Below, one piece after another: positions 56,190 to 64,000 of a stretch of 64,000 nucleotides of DNA. Below the pieces are notes generated by a model. It worked only from the letters and a program-made list of their open reading frames with translations, had not been told where the DNA came from and did no database searches. Source of the DNA: Bryobacterales bacterium F-183 (GTDB lineage: Bacteria > Acidobacteriota > Terriglobia > Bryobacterales > Bryobacteraceae); contig AP025252.1 in NCBI GenBank assembly GCA_016865505.2, forward strand, positions 6,098,137 through 6,162,136. Reading direction: 5' to 3'. The position numbers and the translations under genes are program-made. Every line of letters starts with the position of its first letter. Within the stretch, counting starts at the first letter, position 1.

Positions 56190-57443
56190 TTAGTTCAACC
56201 GGATTCGATCGTGCGCATCCCACTGGGACATGTCGGACAGGATCACGCGATCACCTACGTTTAGACCTTCCACAACCTCAATGGTGTTGACGGAACTTCT
56301 ACCAAATTTCACTTTCACCTTCGACGCACCCTTGCCGTCGGCGTCGATCTTGAACAGCTGCACCGTCGAGTTCGGCTGCCCAAACACCGGACGCCCGCAG
56401 AACACCACGTCGTTCAAACGCTCGATCAGGATCGTACCGTCCACACTCAGGTCCGGGCGCGCGCCGCTCGGCAGTTCACCTTCCAGGCGAACATCCACGG
56501 TCACCGTTCCGTTCACCGAAGCAGGATCAATACGGCTTACGCGTCCAGGTATGATTCCGTTCCGTGTATCAATCATCGCGTTTTGTCCCAGCAGCAAATC
56601 TTTTGCCTGCGTCTCCGCGATCTTCAGCTCTGCCTTCAGCTTCCACGGCTGCGCGACCTTGGCCAGCACCTGGCCGGGGGTCACCTGCTGGCCGACCTGC
56701 AGGTTCATCTCCTGCAGTACACCGGTCGTACCCGCGCGGATCACCAGTTGCTTCACCTGCTTGGCCTTCAGGTCCTGCGTGGCGCGCAGCTTTTCAATCT
56801 GCACCTTCTGGGCGGCCAACTGCGCGTCCGACGACTCGCGCATGATCTCCAGCTTCTTCTTCTCGTTTTCGAACTTTTTGGCGGCGTCCTGGAACTTGGC
56901 GACGGACAGTTTCATGTCGAGGTCCGGCTTCAAGCCGAGCTTGGCCAGTTCCTCATCGCGCTCTTTGGTCAGCTTCGCCTGCGTGAACTCCGACTCCGAT
57001 CGCGACACCGTGCTCTGCTGCTCGATTTCGGCCGACTGCATCTTGACCCGCAAATCGGTGTACTTGGCTTCCGCCTCTTTCACCTGCCAGTCATAATCCG
57101 TCGCCGACAATTCCATGTCGGGATTACTGAGCACAACCAAAATGGTTTCCGGAGAAACCTGCGCACCGGCTCGCAAATTGATTTTTTCCACACGGGACGC
57201 AAACTGCGCCGGGATCCAAAGGATCTCTTCCGGCACCAAGGTACCCAAACCCGGCACCTTGCGCTCCATGGGACCGCGCTTTACCGTATCCGGCCAGATC
57301 GTGGACGCTTCGACAGACGGAGCAGCAGGCTTCAGCCGGTTGAGCCCGACCGTGATGAACGGGACCGCGGCGGCCACGAGCACTCCCAGCAGGATCCGGC
57401 GGATCAGCTTCTTCTTTGCGACACCCTCACGTTTGACGTCCAT
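56190..57443 (-). CDS. MacA/HlyD-type periplasmic adaptor protein
   Basis: A 417-residue membrane-fusion protein with an N-terminal membrane anchor (residues 14-32). The barrel and lipoyl halves flank a long coiled-coil hairpin (about residues 120-260, QVKEAEAKYTDLRVKMQSAEIEQQ and KKFENEKKKLEIMRESS). LQEMNLQVGQQVTPGQVLAKVAQPWKLKAELKI is the second lipoyl half. The C-terminal membrane-proximal domain ends with VVEGLNVGDRVIL. It would link an inner-membrane transporter to an outer-membrane channel. The first gene of the four-gene operon; no permease or TolC gene is adjacent. Confidence 0.93.
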   Translation of the reverse strand: MDVKREGVAKKKLIRRILLGVLVAAAVPFITVGLNRLKPAAPSVEASTIWPDTVKRGPMERKVPGLGTLVPEEILWIPAQFASRVEKINLRAGAQVSPETILVVLSNPDMELSATDYDWQVKEAEAKYTDLRVKMQSAEIEQQSTVSRSESEFTQAKLTKERDEELAKLGLKPDLDMKLSVAKFQDAAKKFENEKKKLEIMRESSDAQLAAQKVQIEKLRATQDLKAKQVKQLVIRAGTTGVLQEMNLQVGQQVTPGQVLAKVAQPWKLKAELKIAETQAKDLLLGQNAMIDTRNGIIPGRVSRIDPASVNGTVTVDVRLEGELPSGARPDLSVDGTILIERLNDVVFCGRPVFGQPNSTVQLFKIDADGKGASKVKVKFGRSSVNTIEVVEGLNVGDRVILSDMSQWDAHDRIRLN

Positions 57444-57529
57444 CGATTGCTCCGTACTCTATATGGCACGCCACCTGCCAGAGTGCCGCCGAAGCCCGAA
57501 TACCTGCCTTTTGAGGGACTTACAAAGCA

Positions 57530-57557
57530 AACACCCCGCCAGCTGCCTGACGGGGTG
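57530..57557 (-). terminator. Intrinsic terminator after ychF
   Basis: On the minus strand an 8-bp stem ACACCCCG / CGGGGTGT with a 12-nt loop is followed by TTGCTTTG. It closes the phoH-ybeY-corC-ychF run before the adaptor operon, though the T-run is interrupted. Confidence 0.65.
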
Positions 57558-57597
57558 TCCGATATTGGGATTTTGCTGTTGAAGTTCCGCGCAATCT

Positions 57598-58701
57598 CTA
57601 TAGAAACGTTTTGAACTCCATCACGTCGCCATCCTGCACCACGTACTCTTTGCCTTCCGTACGAAGCTTGCCCAGTTCGCGTGCCTTGGCAAAGCTGCCG
57701 CACGCCACCAAGTCGTCGTACGCGATTGTTTCCGCAGAGATAAAGCTCTTTTCAAAGTCCGAGTGGATCACGCCGGCCGCTTGCGGAGCCTTATCGCCGG
57801 CATGGATGGTCCAGGCGCGTGTTTCCTTCTCACCCGTGGTGAGGTAGGTACGCAGGCCGAGCAGATAGTAGGCTTCCCGAATCAGCGTCCCGGATCCGGA
57901 CTGTTCGACGCCGAGCCCCGCGAGGTACTCAGCACTTTCTTCCGGCGACAGCGTCACGAGTTCCGATTCGATCTCCGCCGAGACCACCACCACGCGGCAA
58001 CCCATGTGATTGGCGGCGTACTCCTTGACCTTGGTCACCCAAGGATTCTTGGACGGATCCGCCAGATCCTCTTCGCCGACGTTGCAGGCAAACAGCGTAG
58101 GCTTGGCCGTGAGCAGGAAGAAGGACTTTAGAATCGCCGTCTCTTCCGCCGTACATTCGAGCGTAAAGGCGTGCTTGCCTTCGTTCAGCACCGGTTCCAG
58201 GCGTTCGATCAACGCGAGTTCCGCCAAGGCCTTCTTGTCGCCGCCTTTGGCCTGCTTCTGCTGGCGCTGCTTACGCTTCTCGATGGCTTCCATGTCCGCC
58301 AGGACAAGCTCCGTGTTGATGACGTCGATGTCGCGCAACGGGTCCACGGAATCCATCACGTGCTCGATGTCATTGTTCTCAAAGCAGCGCACCACCTGTA
58401 CGATGGCATCCACTTCGCGAATGTGGCCTAGGAACTGGTTGCCCAAACCTTCGCCCTTGCTGGCGCCGCGTACCAGACCTGCGATGTCCACAAACTCAAA
58501 CACCGACGGGACGAGTTTTTGCGAGCCGCTGATCTTGGACAGCACCTCCAGACGGTCGTCCGGCACCGTCACGATGCCTTGATTCGGTTCGATGGTGCAG
58601 AAGCGATAGTTCGCCGCCATCGCCTTCCGGGTTTTCGTAACCGCGTTAAACAGCGTACTTTTGCCCACATTGGGCAGACCAACAATTCCAGCGCAGAGCA
58701 T
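57598..58701 (-). CDS. ychF: Redox-regulated ATPase YchF (Obg-like)
   Basis: A 367-residue translation-associated ATPase. G1 is GIVGLPNVGKSTLFNAVTKT at the N terminus, with the G3 motif FVDIAGLVRGASKGEGLGNQFL near residue 67. The nucleotide-base motif is N-x-x-E-like in CNVGEEDL near 205. The C-terminal TGS domain ends AREL.KLRTEGKEYVVQDGDVMEFKTFL, with the RTEGKEYVVQDGD TGS hallmark. No clear Shine-Dalgarno precedes the ATG (upstream is CCCTATAT), so a weak or leaderless start is possible. It is the last gene of the phoH-ybeY-corC run. Confidence 0.97.
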   Translation of the reverse strand: MLCAGIVGLPNVGKSTLFNAVTKTRKAMAANYRFCTIEPNQGIVTVPDDRLEVLSKISGSQKLVPSVFEFVDIAGLVRGASKGEGLGNQFLGHIREVDAIVQVVRCFENNDIEHVMDSVDPLRDIDVINTELVLADMEAIEKRKQRQQKQAKGGDKKALAELALIERLEPVLNEGKHAFTLECTAEETAILKSFFLLTAKPTLFACNVGEEDLADPSKNPWVTKVKEYAANHMGCRVVVVSAEIESELVTLSPEESAEYLAGLGVEQSGSGTLIREAYYLLGLRTYLTTGEKETRAWTIHAGDKAPQAAGVIHSDFEKSFISAETIAYDDLVACGSFAKARELGKLRTEGKEYVVQDGDVMEFKTFL

Positions 58702-58743
58702 ATATAGGGTGGCTTTGAAAAAGGAGGGAGCTTACTTTCTATT

Positions 58744-60024
58744 CTAAACGTCGGCGGGGCTGGCCGCTTCTGCAACCGCTTCGGGACGCGACACGCGCAC
58801 CTGTTCCACGCGCAGATCGCTGCTGGACAGCACCTCAATGCGCAGGCCGTCTTTTTCCGCCGCCTCGCCTTTGGCCGGTACATGACCCAGCCATTCGGTA
58901 ATCAAACCGCCAACCGTGGTGGATTCACTGTCGTAATCGCCGCTGAACCCGACCAGTTCTTCGAGCAGATCCACCTCAAAGTTGCCGGACAGGATAAAGC
59001 TGCCGTCGTCCTGGCGAATCGTATCGCGTTCGGGGTCGTGCTCGTCGTGGATCTCGCCGACAATCTGCTCCACCAGATCTTCCATCGTCACCAGACCCGC
59101 CGTATTGCCGTACTCATCCACGACAATCGACATATGCTGGCCGGCCTTCTGCATGTCACGCAGAAGATCGTCCACAGGCTTGGTCTCGGGCACCAGGCTC
59201 ACCTTACGCTGCAGTTCTTTCACATGCCGAGTAGTGCGATCCTGCTCGCTCACCTCGAACATGTCGCGCACGTGGACAAACCCCGTCACCTCGTCAATCG
59301 ACTTGCCGTACACCGGAATGCGCGAGTACTGCTCTTTGACGACCAGTTCGCGCAGCTCTTCCAGCGTCTTCTCAGCGGAAATCGTCACCATATTGGGACG
59401 AGGCGTCATCACTTCGCGGACTGTCTTTTCGCCAAAGCTCGCCGCGGACTGCAGCAGCTTCTTGTCCTTATCTTCGATCAGCCCTTCCTCATGGCTCGCT
59501 TCAATCAGCGCTTCCATCTGCTCGGCTGCCGTAGGCTCTTCCTGCTTCACCTCATCGGGCTCAGAAAGTTCCGACAGCGAGAACAGGAAGTTCAGCAATC
59601 CCACCGCAGGCGCCACCAAAAGCATCATCAACCGGATGAGCGGGATCAAAGGAAACAGCCAGCGGCCGTTGGTCTTGCGGTACAGCAACTGCGGGAACAG
59701 ATGACAGGTAACCGCCATCATGATTAAGGTCGCGATGCACGCCGTCACAACCGCTTCCCAACCAGCCGCCGACGTACGCAGGAACAGGTCGTACAGCACC
59801 ACACCCTGCAGCGCCACCAGCGCCTGCTTGACCACGGATATCGAAAGCACACCAGCCTCGGGACTCTTGCCCAGCGGCTCCATGATGTGTTCCTGAAAGT
59901 ACTCGAAGCAGGGCGTCTCGCGCATGCGGAGCCTCTGCGCATCCTGGTACATCGCCTGCAGCAGCGAGGTCAGTACAAGCAGTACCGACATGCCGGCAAG
60001 CAGCAGGATGAGCGTCAAAATCAT
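58744..60024 (-). CDS. CNNM/CorC-type transporter with CBS domains (hemolysin family)
   Basis: A 426-residue membrane protein of the CBS-CorC_HlyC family. Residues 1-150 carry four hydrophobic helices (DUF21-like), then the CBS-pair region MTPRPNMVTISAEKTLEELRELVVKEQYSRIPVYGKSIDEVTGFVHVRD and VDDLLRDMQKAGQHMSIVVDEYGNTAGLVTMEDLVEQIVGEI, and a CorC_HlyC domain at the end (DGSFILSGNFEVDLLEELVGF). Members handle magnesium or cobalt efflux. Its stop is upstream of ychF by 42 nt, and it overlaps ybeY by 4 nt. Confidence 0.92.
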   Translation of the reverse strand: MILTLILLLAGMSVLLVLTSLLQAMYQDAQRLRMRETPCFEYFQEHIMEPLGKSPEAGVLSISVVKQALVALQGVVLYDLFLRTSAAGWEAVVTACIATLIMMAVTCHLFPQLLYRKTNGRWLFPLIPLIRLMMLLVAPAVGLLNFLFSLSELSEPDEVKQEEPTAAEQMEALIEASHEEGLIEDKDKKLLQSAASFGEKTVREVMTPRPNMVTISAEKTLEELRELVVKEQYSRIPVYGKSIDEVTGFVHVRDMFEVSEQDRTTRHVKELQRKVSLVPETKPVDDLLRDMQKAGQHMSIVVDEYGNTAGLVTMEDLVEQIVGEIHDEHDPERDTIRQDDGSFILSGNFEVDLLEELVGFSGDYDSESTTVGGLITEWLGHVPAKGEAAEKDGLRIEVLSSSDLRVEQVRVSRPEAVAEAASPADV

Positions 60025-60488
60025 ACAGCAGCGCGCTCCGTTAACGACAAGGGCAGCTTAAAGGCCCGGCGCCATCGCGCTTCCGCCTTGGCCATATCGC
60101 CTTTGTCCGTCTCGTGGTCGAACCCCACCAGATGCAGCACGCCGTGCAGCAACAGGATGCGGATCTCATCGCCGATGCTATGGCCAAACTCCTGGGCCTG
60201 CGCCAATGCGCGATCCGCGGAGATGGCGATCTCTCCCAAAGGTCCCGTATCGGAACCAGAGGGGAAGGATAGAACATCCGTCGCGTACTTCTTCTTGCGG
60301 AATTGTTTGTTCAGACGCCGAAGCTCGGCATCGCCGGCAATGAGGCAAGTGAACGGACGCTTGCCGGCGACTTTGGTGGTCAGCAGCAGGGCGAACTCGC
60401 GAAGTTCCGCCTGTGTCACGCGCCGTCCGAGAGCGGGCTTGGACGCGGGGTCGAAAAGTAAAGTAGTAGAACTGCCGTCAGAGGACAT
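60021..60488 (-). CDS. ybeY: Endoribonuclease YbeY (rRNA maturation factor)
   Basis: A 155-residue zinc metalloendoribonuclease needed for 16S rRNA 3'-end maturation and ribosome quality control. The zinc-binding HGVLHLVGFDHET motif is near residue 124, with KKYATDVLSFPSG preceding it near 68. Normal length. It sits between phoH (9 nt upstream) and the CorC gene (4-nt overlap), the conserved phoH-ybeY-corC order. Confidence 0.97.
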   Translation of the reverse strand: MSSDGSSTTLLFDPASKPALGRRVTQAELREFALLLTTKVAGKRPFTCLIAGDAELRRLNKQFRKKKYATDVLSFPSGSDTGPLGEIAISADRALAQAQEFGHSIGDEIRILLLHGVLHLVGFDHETDKGDMAKAEARWRRAFKLPLSLTERAAV

Positions 60489-60497
60489 GTGTGGGAA

Positions 60498-61580
60498 TTA
60501 GCGAACCGGCGGATCTCCACCGCCAGGTTCATCGGGACTTTCAGGAGACGGAGGCGTATTGTTCAGGCCGCGCAAGGGCATTTGGCGACCCACACCCGTC
60601 AGGTTCTGATATCGTTCGTAGGCTTTCACAATACGCTGGACGAGCGGATGTCGCACCACGTCCTTATCATCGAAGTGTACAAAGGATACGCCTTCAACGC
60701 CACGCAGTACATCTTCCGCCTCCACGATGCCGCTGCGGCGTCCTGAAGGCAAATCGATCTGCGTAGGGTCTCCGGTCACCACCATCTTCGAGTTAAAGCC
60801 CTGCCGCGTGAGCACCATCTTCATCTGCTCACCTGTACAGTTCTGCGCTTCATCAAGGATAATGAAGGCGTCGTTCAACGTACGCCCGCGCATAAAGGCA
60901 AGCGGCGCCACCTCGATCACGTTGCGCTCCAGCATCTTCTCTACCTTCTCGCCGTCGATCATATCGAACAGCGCGTCATAAAGAGGACGCAAGTACGGAT
61001 CAATCTTTTCCTGCAGCGTACCTGGCAGAAAGCCCAAACGCTCTCCCGCTTCCACAGCAGGACGAGTCAAAATGATGCGCGAGATCCGCTTGGCCAGCAT
61101 CGCCGACACAGCCATGGCCACCGCAAGATACGTCTTGCCGGTACCCGCCGGGCCAATGCCAAACACCAGGTCATGCCGCTCGATCGCGTCGATGTACCGC
61201 CGCTGGTTGATGGTCTTCGGCGCCAGAATCTTCTTGCCAAAGGACCGCTGGCGTCCACTCTGCGCAAGCCCGCGTAACGTCGTGCTGGCATCGCCGACCA
61301 CCACTCGCAAATAACTGTTGAGTTCCGCCGGCTGGAAGGTATGGCCTTCCTGCACCAGCGAAAAGTAATCTTCCAAAATACTTTCCGCGCGCCGTACCCC
61401 GGATTCCGGACCCTCAATTTCCAGCGTATCGTTCAGGATTTTGGTGGTCACCAACAATCCGCTTTCCAGCAACCGGATGTTTTCATCGCGAGTGCCAAAC
61501 AGCGTTTCCACGCCGCGGCGAAGCGGCACCGAAGTTCTCACAGACAATTCAGCAGTAGCAGCAGCGGCTGGCGTAACCAT
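60498..61580 (-). CDS. PhoH-like ATPase
   Basis: A 360-residue P-loop protein of the PhoH family, often linked to RNA metabolism. Walker A is FGIGPAGTGKTYLAVAMA near residue 140 and Walker B is NDAFIILDEAQNCTGEQMKMVLTR near 228, with VTGDPTQIDLPSGRRSGIVEA near 258. An N-terminal KH-like or PIN-adjacent segment (residues 20-110) precedes the ATPase core, and a Pro-rich tail ends it. The GGGAGG site is close to the ATG. It heads the phoH-ybeY-corC-ychF transcript and has an extended -10 promoter upstream. Confidence 0.95.
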   Translation of the reverse strand: MVTPAAAATAELSVRTSVPLRRGVETLFGTRDENIRLLESGLLVTTKILNDTLEIEGPESGVRRAESILEDYFSLVQEGHTFQPAELNSYLRVVVGDASTTLRGLAQSGRQRSFGKKILAPKTINQRRYIDAIERHDLVFGIGPAGTGKTYLAVAMAVSAMLAKRISRIILTRPAVEAGERLGFLPGTLQEKIDPYLRPLYDALFDMIDGEKVEKMLERNVIEVAPLAFMRGRTLNDAFIILDEAQNCTGEQMKMVLTRQGFNSKMVVTGDPTQIDLPSGRRSGIVEAEDVLRGVEGVSFVHFDDKDVVRHPLVQRIVKAYERYQNLTGVGRQMPLRGLNNTPPSPESPDEPGGGDPPVR

Positions 61581-61718
61581 TTGCCTCCCGGAAAGTGTAT
61601 GCAGCGCCGCGCATCGTGCAAACGCAAACGCTTAAGTGCATAGCTGAATGATGAGGGAAGTGCGCAAAGTATTTCACGCAGTGAACCGAAAATTGCGGTG
61701 GGTTACCACTTGGGCACT

Positions 61719-61727
61719 ACTATAGCA
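61719..61727 (-). promoter_or_regulatory. Extended -10 promoter of the phoH operon
   Basis: TGC-TATAGT on the minus strand (61727-61719), with a weak GATTGT-like -35 about 16 nt upstream. The predicted leader to the phoH ATG is roughly 130 nt. Confidence 0.55.
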
Positions 61728-61764
61728 AAAGCCACTTTGGACAATCGGCACCCCAAAGAAAAGC

Positions 61765-61794
61765 GCGGTCCAGCAAGCGAACTCGCTGGACCGC
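61765..61794 (-). terminator. Intrinsic terminator after the PEP-CTERM operon
   Basis: A perfect 10-bp stem GCGGTCCAGC / GCTGGACCGC with a 10-nt loop is followed on the minus strand by GCTTTTCTTT. Confidence 0.88.
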
Positions 61795-61828
61795 ATTGTT
61801 GTTGGTACCAATGGAGGAAAAAGATCGA

Positions 61829-62509
61829 TTAGTTGGCGCGCTTGCGGATGAGCGACGCAGCGCCGAGTCCACCGAGAATCAGGAACGAGAGTTCCACGGG
61901 TTCCGGTACGGCGTTGGTGCCGGCAACTTCAAATGCCAGCGTGCCCAGATACGCGCTGTTCAAGCCCGCAGGGCCATTGACGAACGACGTGCCCGCCAAA
62001 GCACCCGCTCGCGAGAACGATGCACTGTTCGCGGTCGAGTTCGCGACGATCCCGGGCAGGCCGAGCGCATCGAGAAACTTCTGATTCACGCTGGTGACGA
62101 TCATCCGGCTCCCGAAGGCAGTTGTGCCCATCGCATTGGCCATCTGGGCCGGAGCGAACGTTCCGCTGAGCAGGATCTCAGAAGGAAGGAATGACGTTCC
62201 ATTGATGGAGGAATTGGCAAAGATCGTCCAACCTCCACCGGCGTTCAACGTTTCCTGAGGCGCTCCGCCGGCCAGATCGTCAGTCCCACGATTTCCCGTA
62301 AAAAACGAAAAGCCAGCGTTAATGGAATATGGCGTCGAAGAAGGTTCACGCTCCACAAGCACCAGGGTGCCGACCCCGGAGGCTTGCGCTGCAGAACCGC
62401 TGCCCAGGGTGAGTGAGCTTTGGGTTCCGCCGAATGTAAAGACGATATTGTCTGCGAATGCTGCCGAGGCAGCGAAAATCGCAAACGCTAGAAACCGGGT
62501 CAATTTCAT
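61829..62509 (-). CDS. PEP-CTERM sorting domain protein (second)
   Basis: A 226-residue exported protein with a signal peptide (MKLTRFLAFAIFAASAAFA) and a C-terminal PEP-CTERM tail: PEP in VPEPVELSF near residue 203, a hydrophobic helix (LILGGLGAASL) and a basic end (IRKRAN). This tail is the sorting signal cleaved by an exosortase. The mature body is beta-rich and low in charge (GGTQSSLTLGSG, INAGFSFFTGNRG). It is paralogous to the gene 13 nt upstream and co-transcribed with it. An AGGGGAG site precedes the ATG. No exosortase gene is in the window. Confidence 0.9.
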   Translation of the reverse strand: MKLTRFLAFAIFAASAAFADNIVFTFGGTQSSLTLGSGSAAQASGVGTLVLVEREPSSTPYSINAGFSFFTGNRGTDDLAGGAPQETLNAGGGWTIFANSSINGTSFLPSEILLSGTFAPAQMANAMGTTAFGSRMIVTSVNQKFLDALGLPGIVANSTANSASFSRAGALAGTSFVNGPAGLNSAYLGTLAFEVAGTNAVPEPVELSFLILGGLGAASLIRKRAN

Positions 62510-62522
62510 TATTTTTTCTCCC

Positions 62523-63218
62523 CTACTCTACTGAGGTATTTCTACGTGCGCGACGGCGGTATGTCAATAGTGATACGGTACCAGCCAGCGTTACCCCAAC
62601 TAGCCCGATCGACGACGGCTCTGGGATGTCCGCGAGCGGCTGAATGGCATTAAACGCCAAGGCACCGTTCGTACTCCCACTACCCCCCGCATTACTATAC
62701 GCGCCAGAACCCGAATCAAAGGATCCTGGTCGCGCCAAAGAAACGCGATCAGTGTTGTCGACGTAGCCCGTGATGCCCAAAATCGTCATCAGAATCGGGT
62801 TGACGAAGTCGACGTCCACGCCGCTCGTCAGCGTATTGCGCCCGAGCAGGTTGAAGACAGTGGTGTCGTTCAGGAAGGTACCGCTGGCGAGCACGCCGCT
62901 CGCTACCTGAGGTCCTGAGCCTACCGTTCCAACGATAGTCCAGGTACCGCCGGCAGCCATGGTCGTGGTGCCAGTGCCGGGCGTAGTCGTCCGGCCACCC
63001 GTAGTAAAGGAGAAAGTGCCACCTGTAATGGAGAAAACTGAAAGAGTCTGTTCGTTCAGCACGCTCAGGACGCCGGACCCGCCGGTCGCCGCAGAGGCCG
63101 CTGCACCGGCCAAAGTCAGACTGCTGTCCAAATTTGAAGCGCTAAACGTGAACACGATCCGTCCCGCGAAGGCAGGCATTACTAGCCCGAGCGCGACGAC
63201 TAACTTAGAAAAAGACAC
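62523..63218 (-). CDS. PEP-CTERM sorting domain protein (first)
   Basis: About 231 residues from the GTG at 63218. This start is preferred because GGAGG lies 9 nt upstream; the GTG at 63227 abuts it. The signal peptide reads SFSKLVVALGLVMPAFA. The body is Gly/Thr-rich (FTFSASNLDSSLTLAGAAA, GGTFSFTTGGRTTTPGTG). The PEP-CTERM tail has PEP in IPEPSSIG near residue 207, a hydrophobic VGVTLAGTVSLLTY and a basic RRRARRN end. It shares the opening IVFTF...SSLTL pattern with the second copy. It is the first gene of a two-gene operon with its own promoter. Confidence 0.9.
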   Translation of the reverse strand: MSFSKLVVALGLVMPAFAGRIVFTFSASNLDSSLTLAGAAASAATGGSGVLSVLNEQTLSVFSITGGTFSFTTGGRTTTPGTGTTTMAAGGTWTIVGTVGSGPQVASGVLASGTFLNDTTVFNLLGRNTLTSGVDVDFVNPILMTILGITGYVDNTDRVSLARPGSFDSGSGAYSNAGGSGSTNGALAFNAIQPLADIPEPSSIGLVGVTLAGTVSLLTYRRRARRNTSVE

Positions 63219-63330
63219 CAGCGACACCCTCCGAAAGTGTTGTTTGGCTTACAACGGTACCTAGTAGGTACTAGAGAGGTCGCTCTATTGCGTTTACAGC
63301 GACACCCTTACGCTACGTTGGCGTGTTTAT

Positions 63331-63359
63331 ACTATACCGGACAAGGTGATCCTTGACAA
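63331..63359 (-). promoter_or_regulatory. Sigma-70 promoter of the PEP-CTERM operon
   Basis: TTGTCA (63359-63354), a 17-nt spacer and TATAGT (63336-63331) on the minus strand. The predicted leader is about 105 nt and contains a GTCGCT / AGCGAC hairpin. Confidence 0.72.
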
Positions 63360-63479
63360 GGAGAGTTTTTGAATGATTGGTCCCGAAAAGATATCCACAG
63401 GCCAGCCGTAGACGAGCCCGGTAGTTCGCACAAAAGAAACTATTTAGCCCCAACCGCGTTCATAGAGGTTAGGACGACT

Positions 63480-64000
63480 ATGACGCCCAGAACGACGCTC
63501 TGCCTCACTCTCGCGGCTTCCCTTCTGCACTCGGGAGCGGCAGCGGGTACGCCCGCTCTCAAAATCAGGGATAGGGAGATCCACCACGCGGTGGAGCGGC
63601 TTACGTTTGGAGCAAAGCCCGCCGACCTCGACCATGCCGCCAAAATCGGCCTGGACCGCTGGATCGACGAACAGTTGCATCCCGATCGCATCCCTGAGAA
63701 TCCGGTTCTCAAATACAAGATTGCGGACCTCGAAACGCTCCAGTTGAGCGCCACCGACCTCCTCCGGCAGTACCCGTCGAACGCGAGCATCGCCCTGATG
63801 GCCACCGGTGCCCTGTCTCTTCCCAAAGATCCGCTCCTCCGCAGGGGAGTGGAGCGGGCCATTGAGCGGTACAGGTCCAAGAAGGATGCGGACGACAAGT
63901 CCCAGGCGGCCAGCGACACACCGAATGAAAACCCCAAAGGCGAGATCGTCCGGATTCTCGGCGCGGCAAACGCCAGGCTACTCCGCAACGGTACCCCCGA
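63480..64000 (+). CDS. DUF1800 domain protein, N-terminal part
   Basis: Open from the ATG at 63480 to the end of the window, so truncated at 64000 after 173 complete codons. The leader is a signal peptide (LCLTLAASLLHSGAAAG). The DUF1800 opening follows: IHHAVERLTFGAKPADLDHAAKIGLDRWIDEQLHPDRI, with the R-L-x-F-G and W-I-x-x-Q-L motifs. A charged stretch of about residues 105-150 (RRGVERAIERYRSKKDADDK) follows. DUF1800 proteins are exported and often paired with DUF1501 proteins in Planctomycetes and Acidobacteriota. AGGA lies 8 nt upstream of the start. Confidence 0.85.
   Translation, partial: MTPRTTLCLTLAASLLHSGAAAGTPALKIRDREIHHAVERLTFGAKPADLDHAAKIGLDRWIDEQLHPDRIPENPVLKYKIADLETLQLSATDLLRQYPSNASIALMATGALSLPKDPLLRRGVERAIERYRSKKDADDKSQAASDTPNENPKGEIVRILGAANARLLRNGTP

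Overview
The window is a GC-rich bacterial chromosome segment with tightly packed genes on both strands. I found no tRNA, rRNA, CRISPR array, insertion sequence or phage gene. The gene content points to an Acidobacteriota genome, most likely the Bryobacterales/Solibacter group. The indicators are DUF1080 secreted proteins, PEP-CTERM proteins next to a DUF1800 gene, a PQQ-type sugar dehydrogenase, a KaiC/histidine kinase/receiver module, a split transketolase, and many signal-peptide enzymes of unknown substrate. This placement is inferred from gene content, not from a database search.

Layout. 1-4850 (+): the end of an epimerase, a DapA-like aldolase, hslU without hslV, an FN3 lipoprotein and an amidohydrolase. 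4854-9323 (-): two small enzymes or hypotheticals, then the classic rpmH-rnpA-yidD-yidC-jag block, driven by a clear sigma-70 promoter. 9541-15666: an FKBP-DinB fusion, a phytanoyl-CoA dioxygenase-like protein and carAB. 15770-23075 (+): a U32 protein overlapping an ABC exporter, a translationally coupled pair of zinc-ribbon proteins (one with a long alpha-helical repeat body), a secreted hypothetical and a sugar dehydrogenase. 23076-27379 (-): kaiC, a multi-sensor histidine kinase with an apparent frameshift near its N terminus, and a single-domain receiver. 27520-32215 (-): glpK-glpD-pgi, translationally coupled and closed by a strong terminator.

32321-33299 (+): two tandem WXXGXW-repeat secreted proteins. 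Each is preceded by an excellent sigma-54 (-24/-12) promoter, and a nested hairpin lies between them. 33335-37199 (+): split transketolase, a degenerate histidine kinase with a NarL-type regulator, and a lone cytochrome oxidase subunit III-like protein. 37250-40021 (-): argH-argG, divergent from a carbamoyltransferase. 41593-46608: DUF2071, a zinc alcohol dehydrogenase and dcd, then a hypothetical, an SDR, an SRPBCC protein with a possible leader peptide, and an RRM RNA-binding protein.

46663-54485: a PIN/TRAM protein, a nitrilase-like protein, truA, an esterase, an MFS transporter, GAF, DUF1080 and MarR genes. 54492-57443 (-): a MacA-like adaptor with two LolD-type ATPases and a small membrane coiled-coil protein, but no permease. 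57598-61580 (-): phoH-ybeY-corC-ychF. 61829-64000: two PEP-CTERM proteins with promoter and terminator, then the start of a DUF1800 gene.

The observations I rate most worth following are the sigma-54-controlled WXXGXW pair, the KaiC module with its frameshift and its terminator-adjacent start, the paired zinc-ribbon proteins, the FKBP-DinB fusion, the permease-less ABC operon and a marked excess of the tetranucleotide GTAC.
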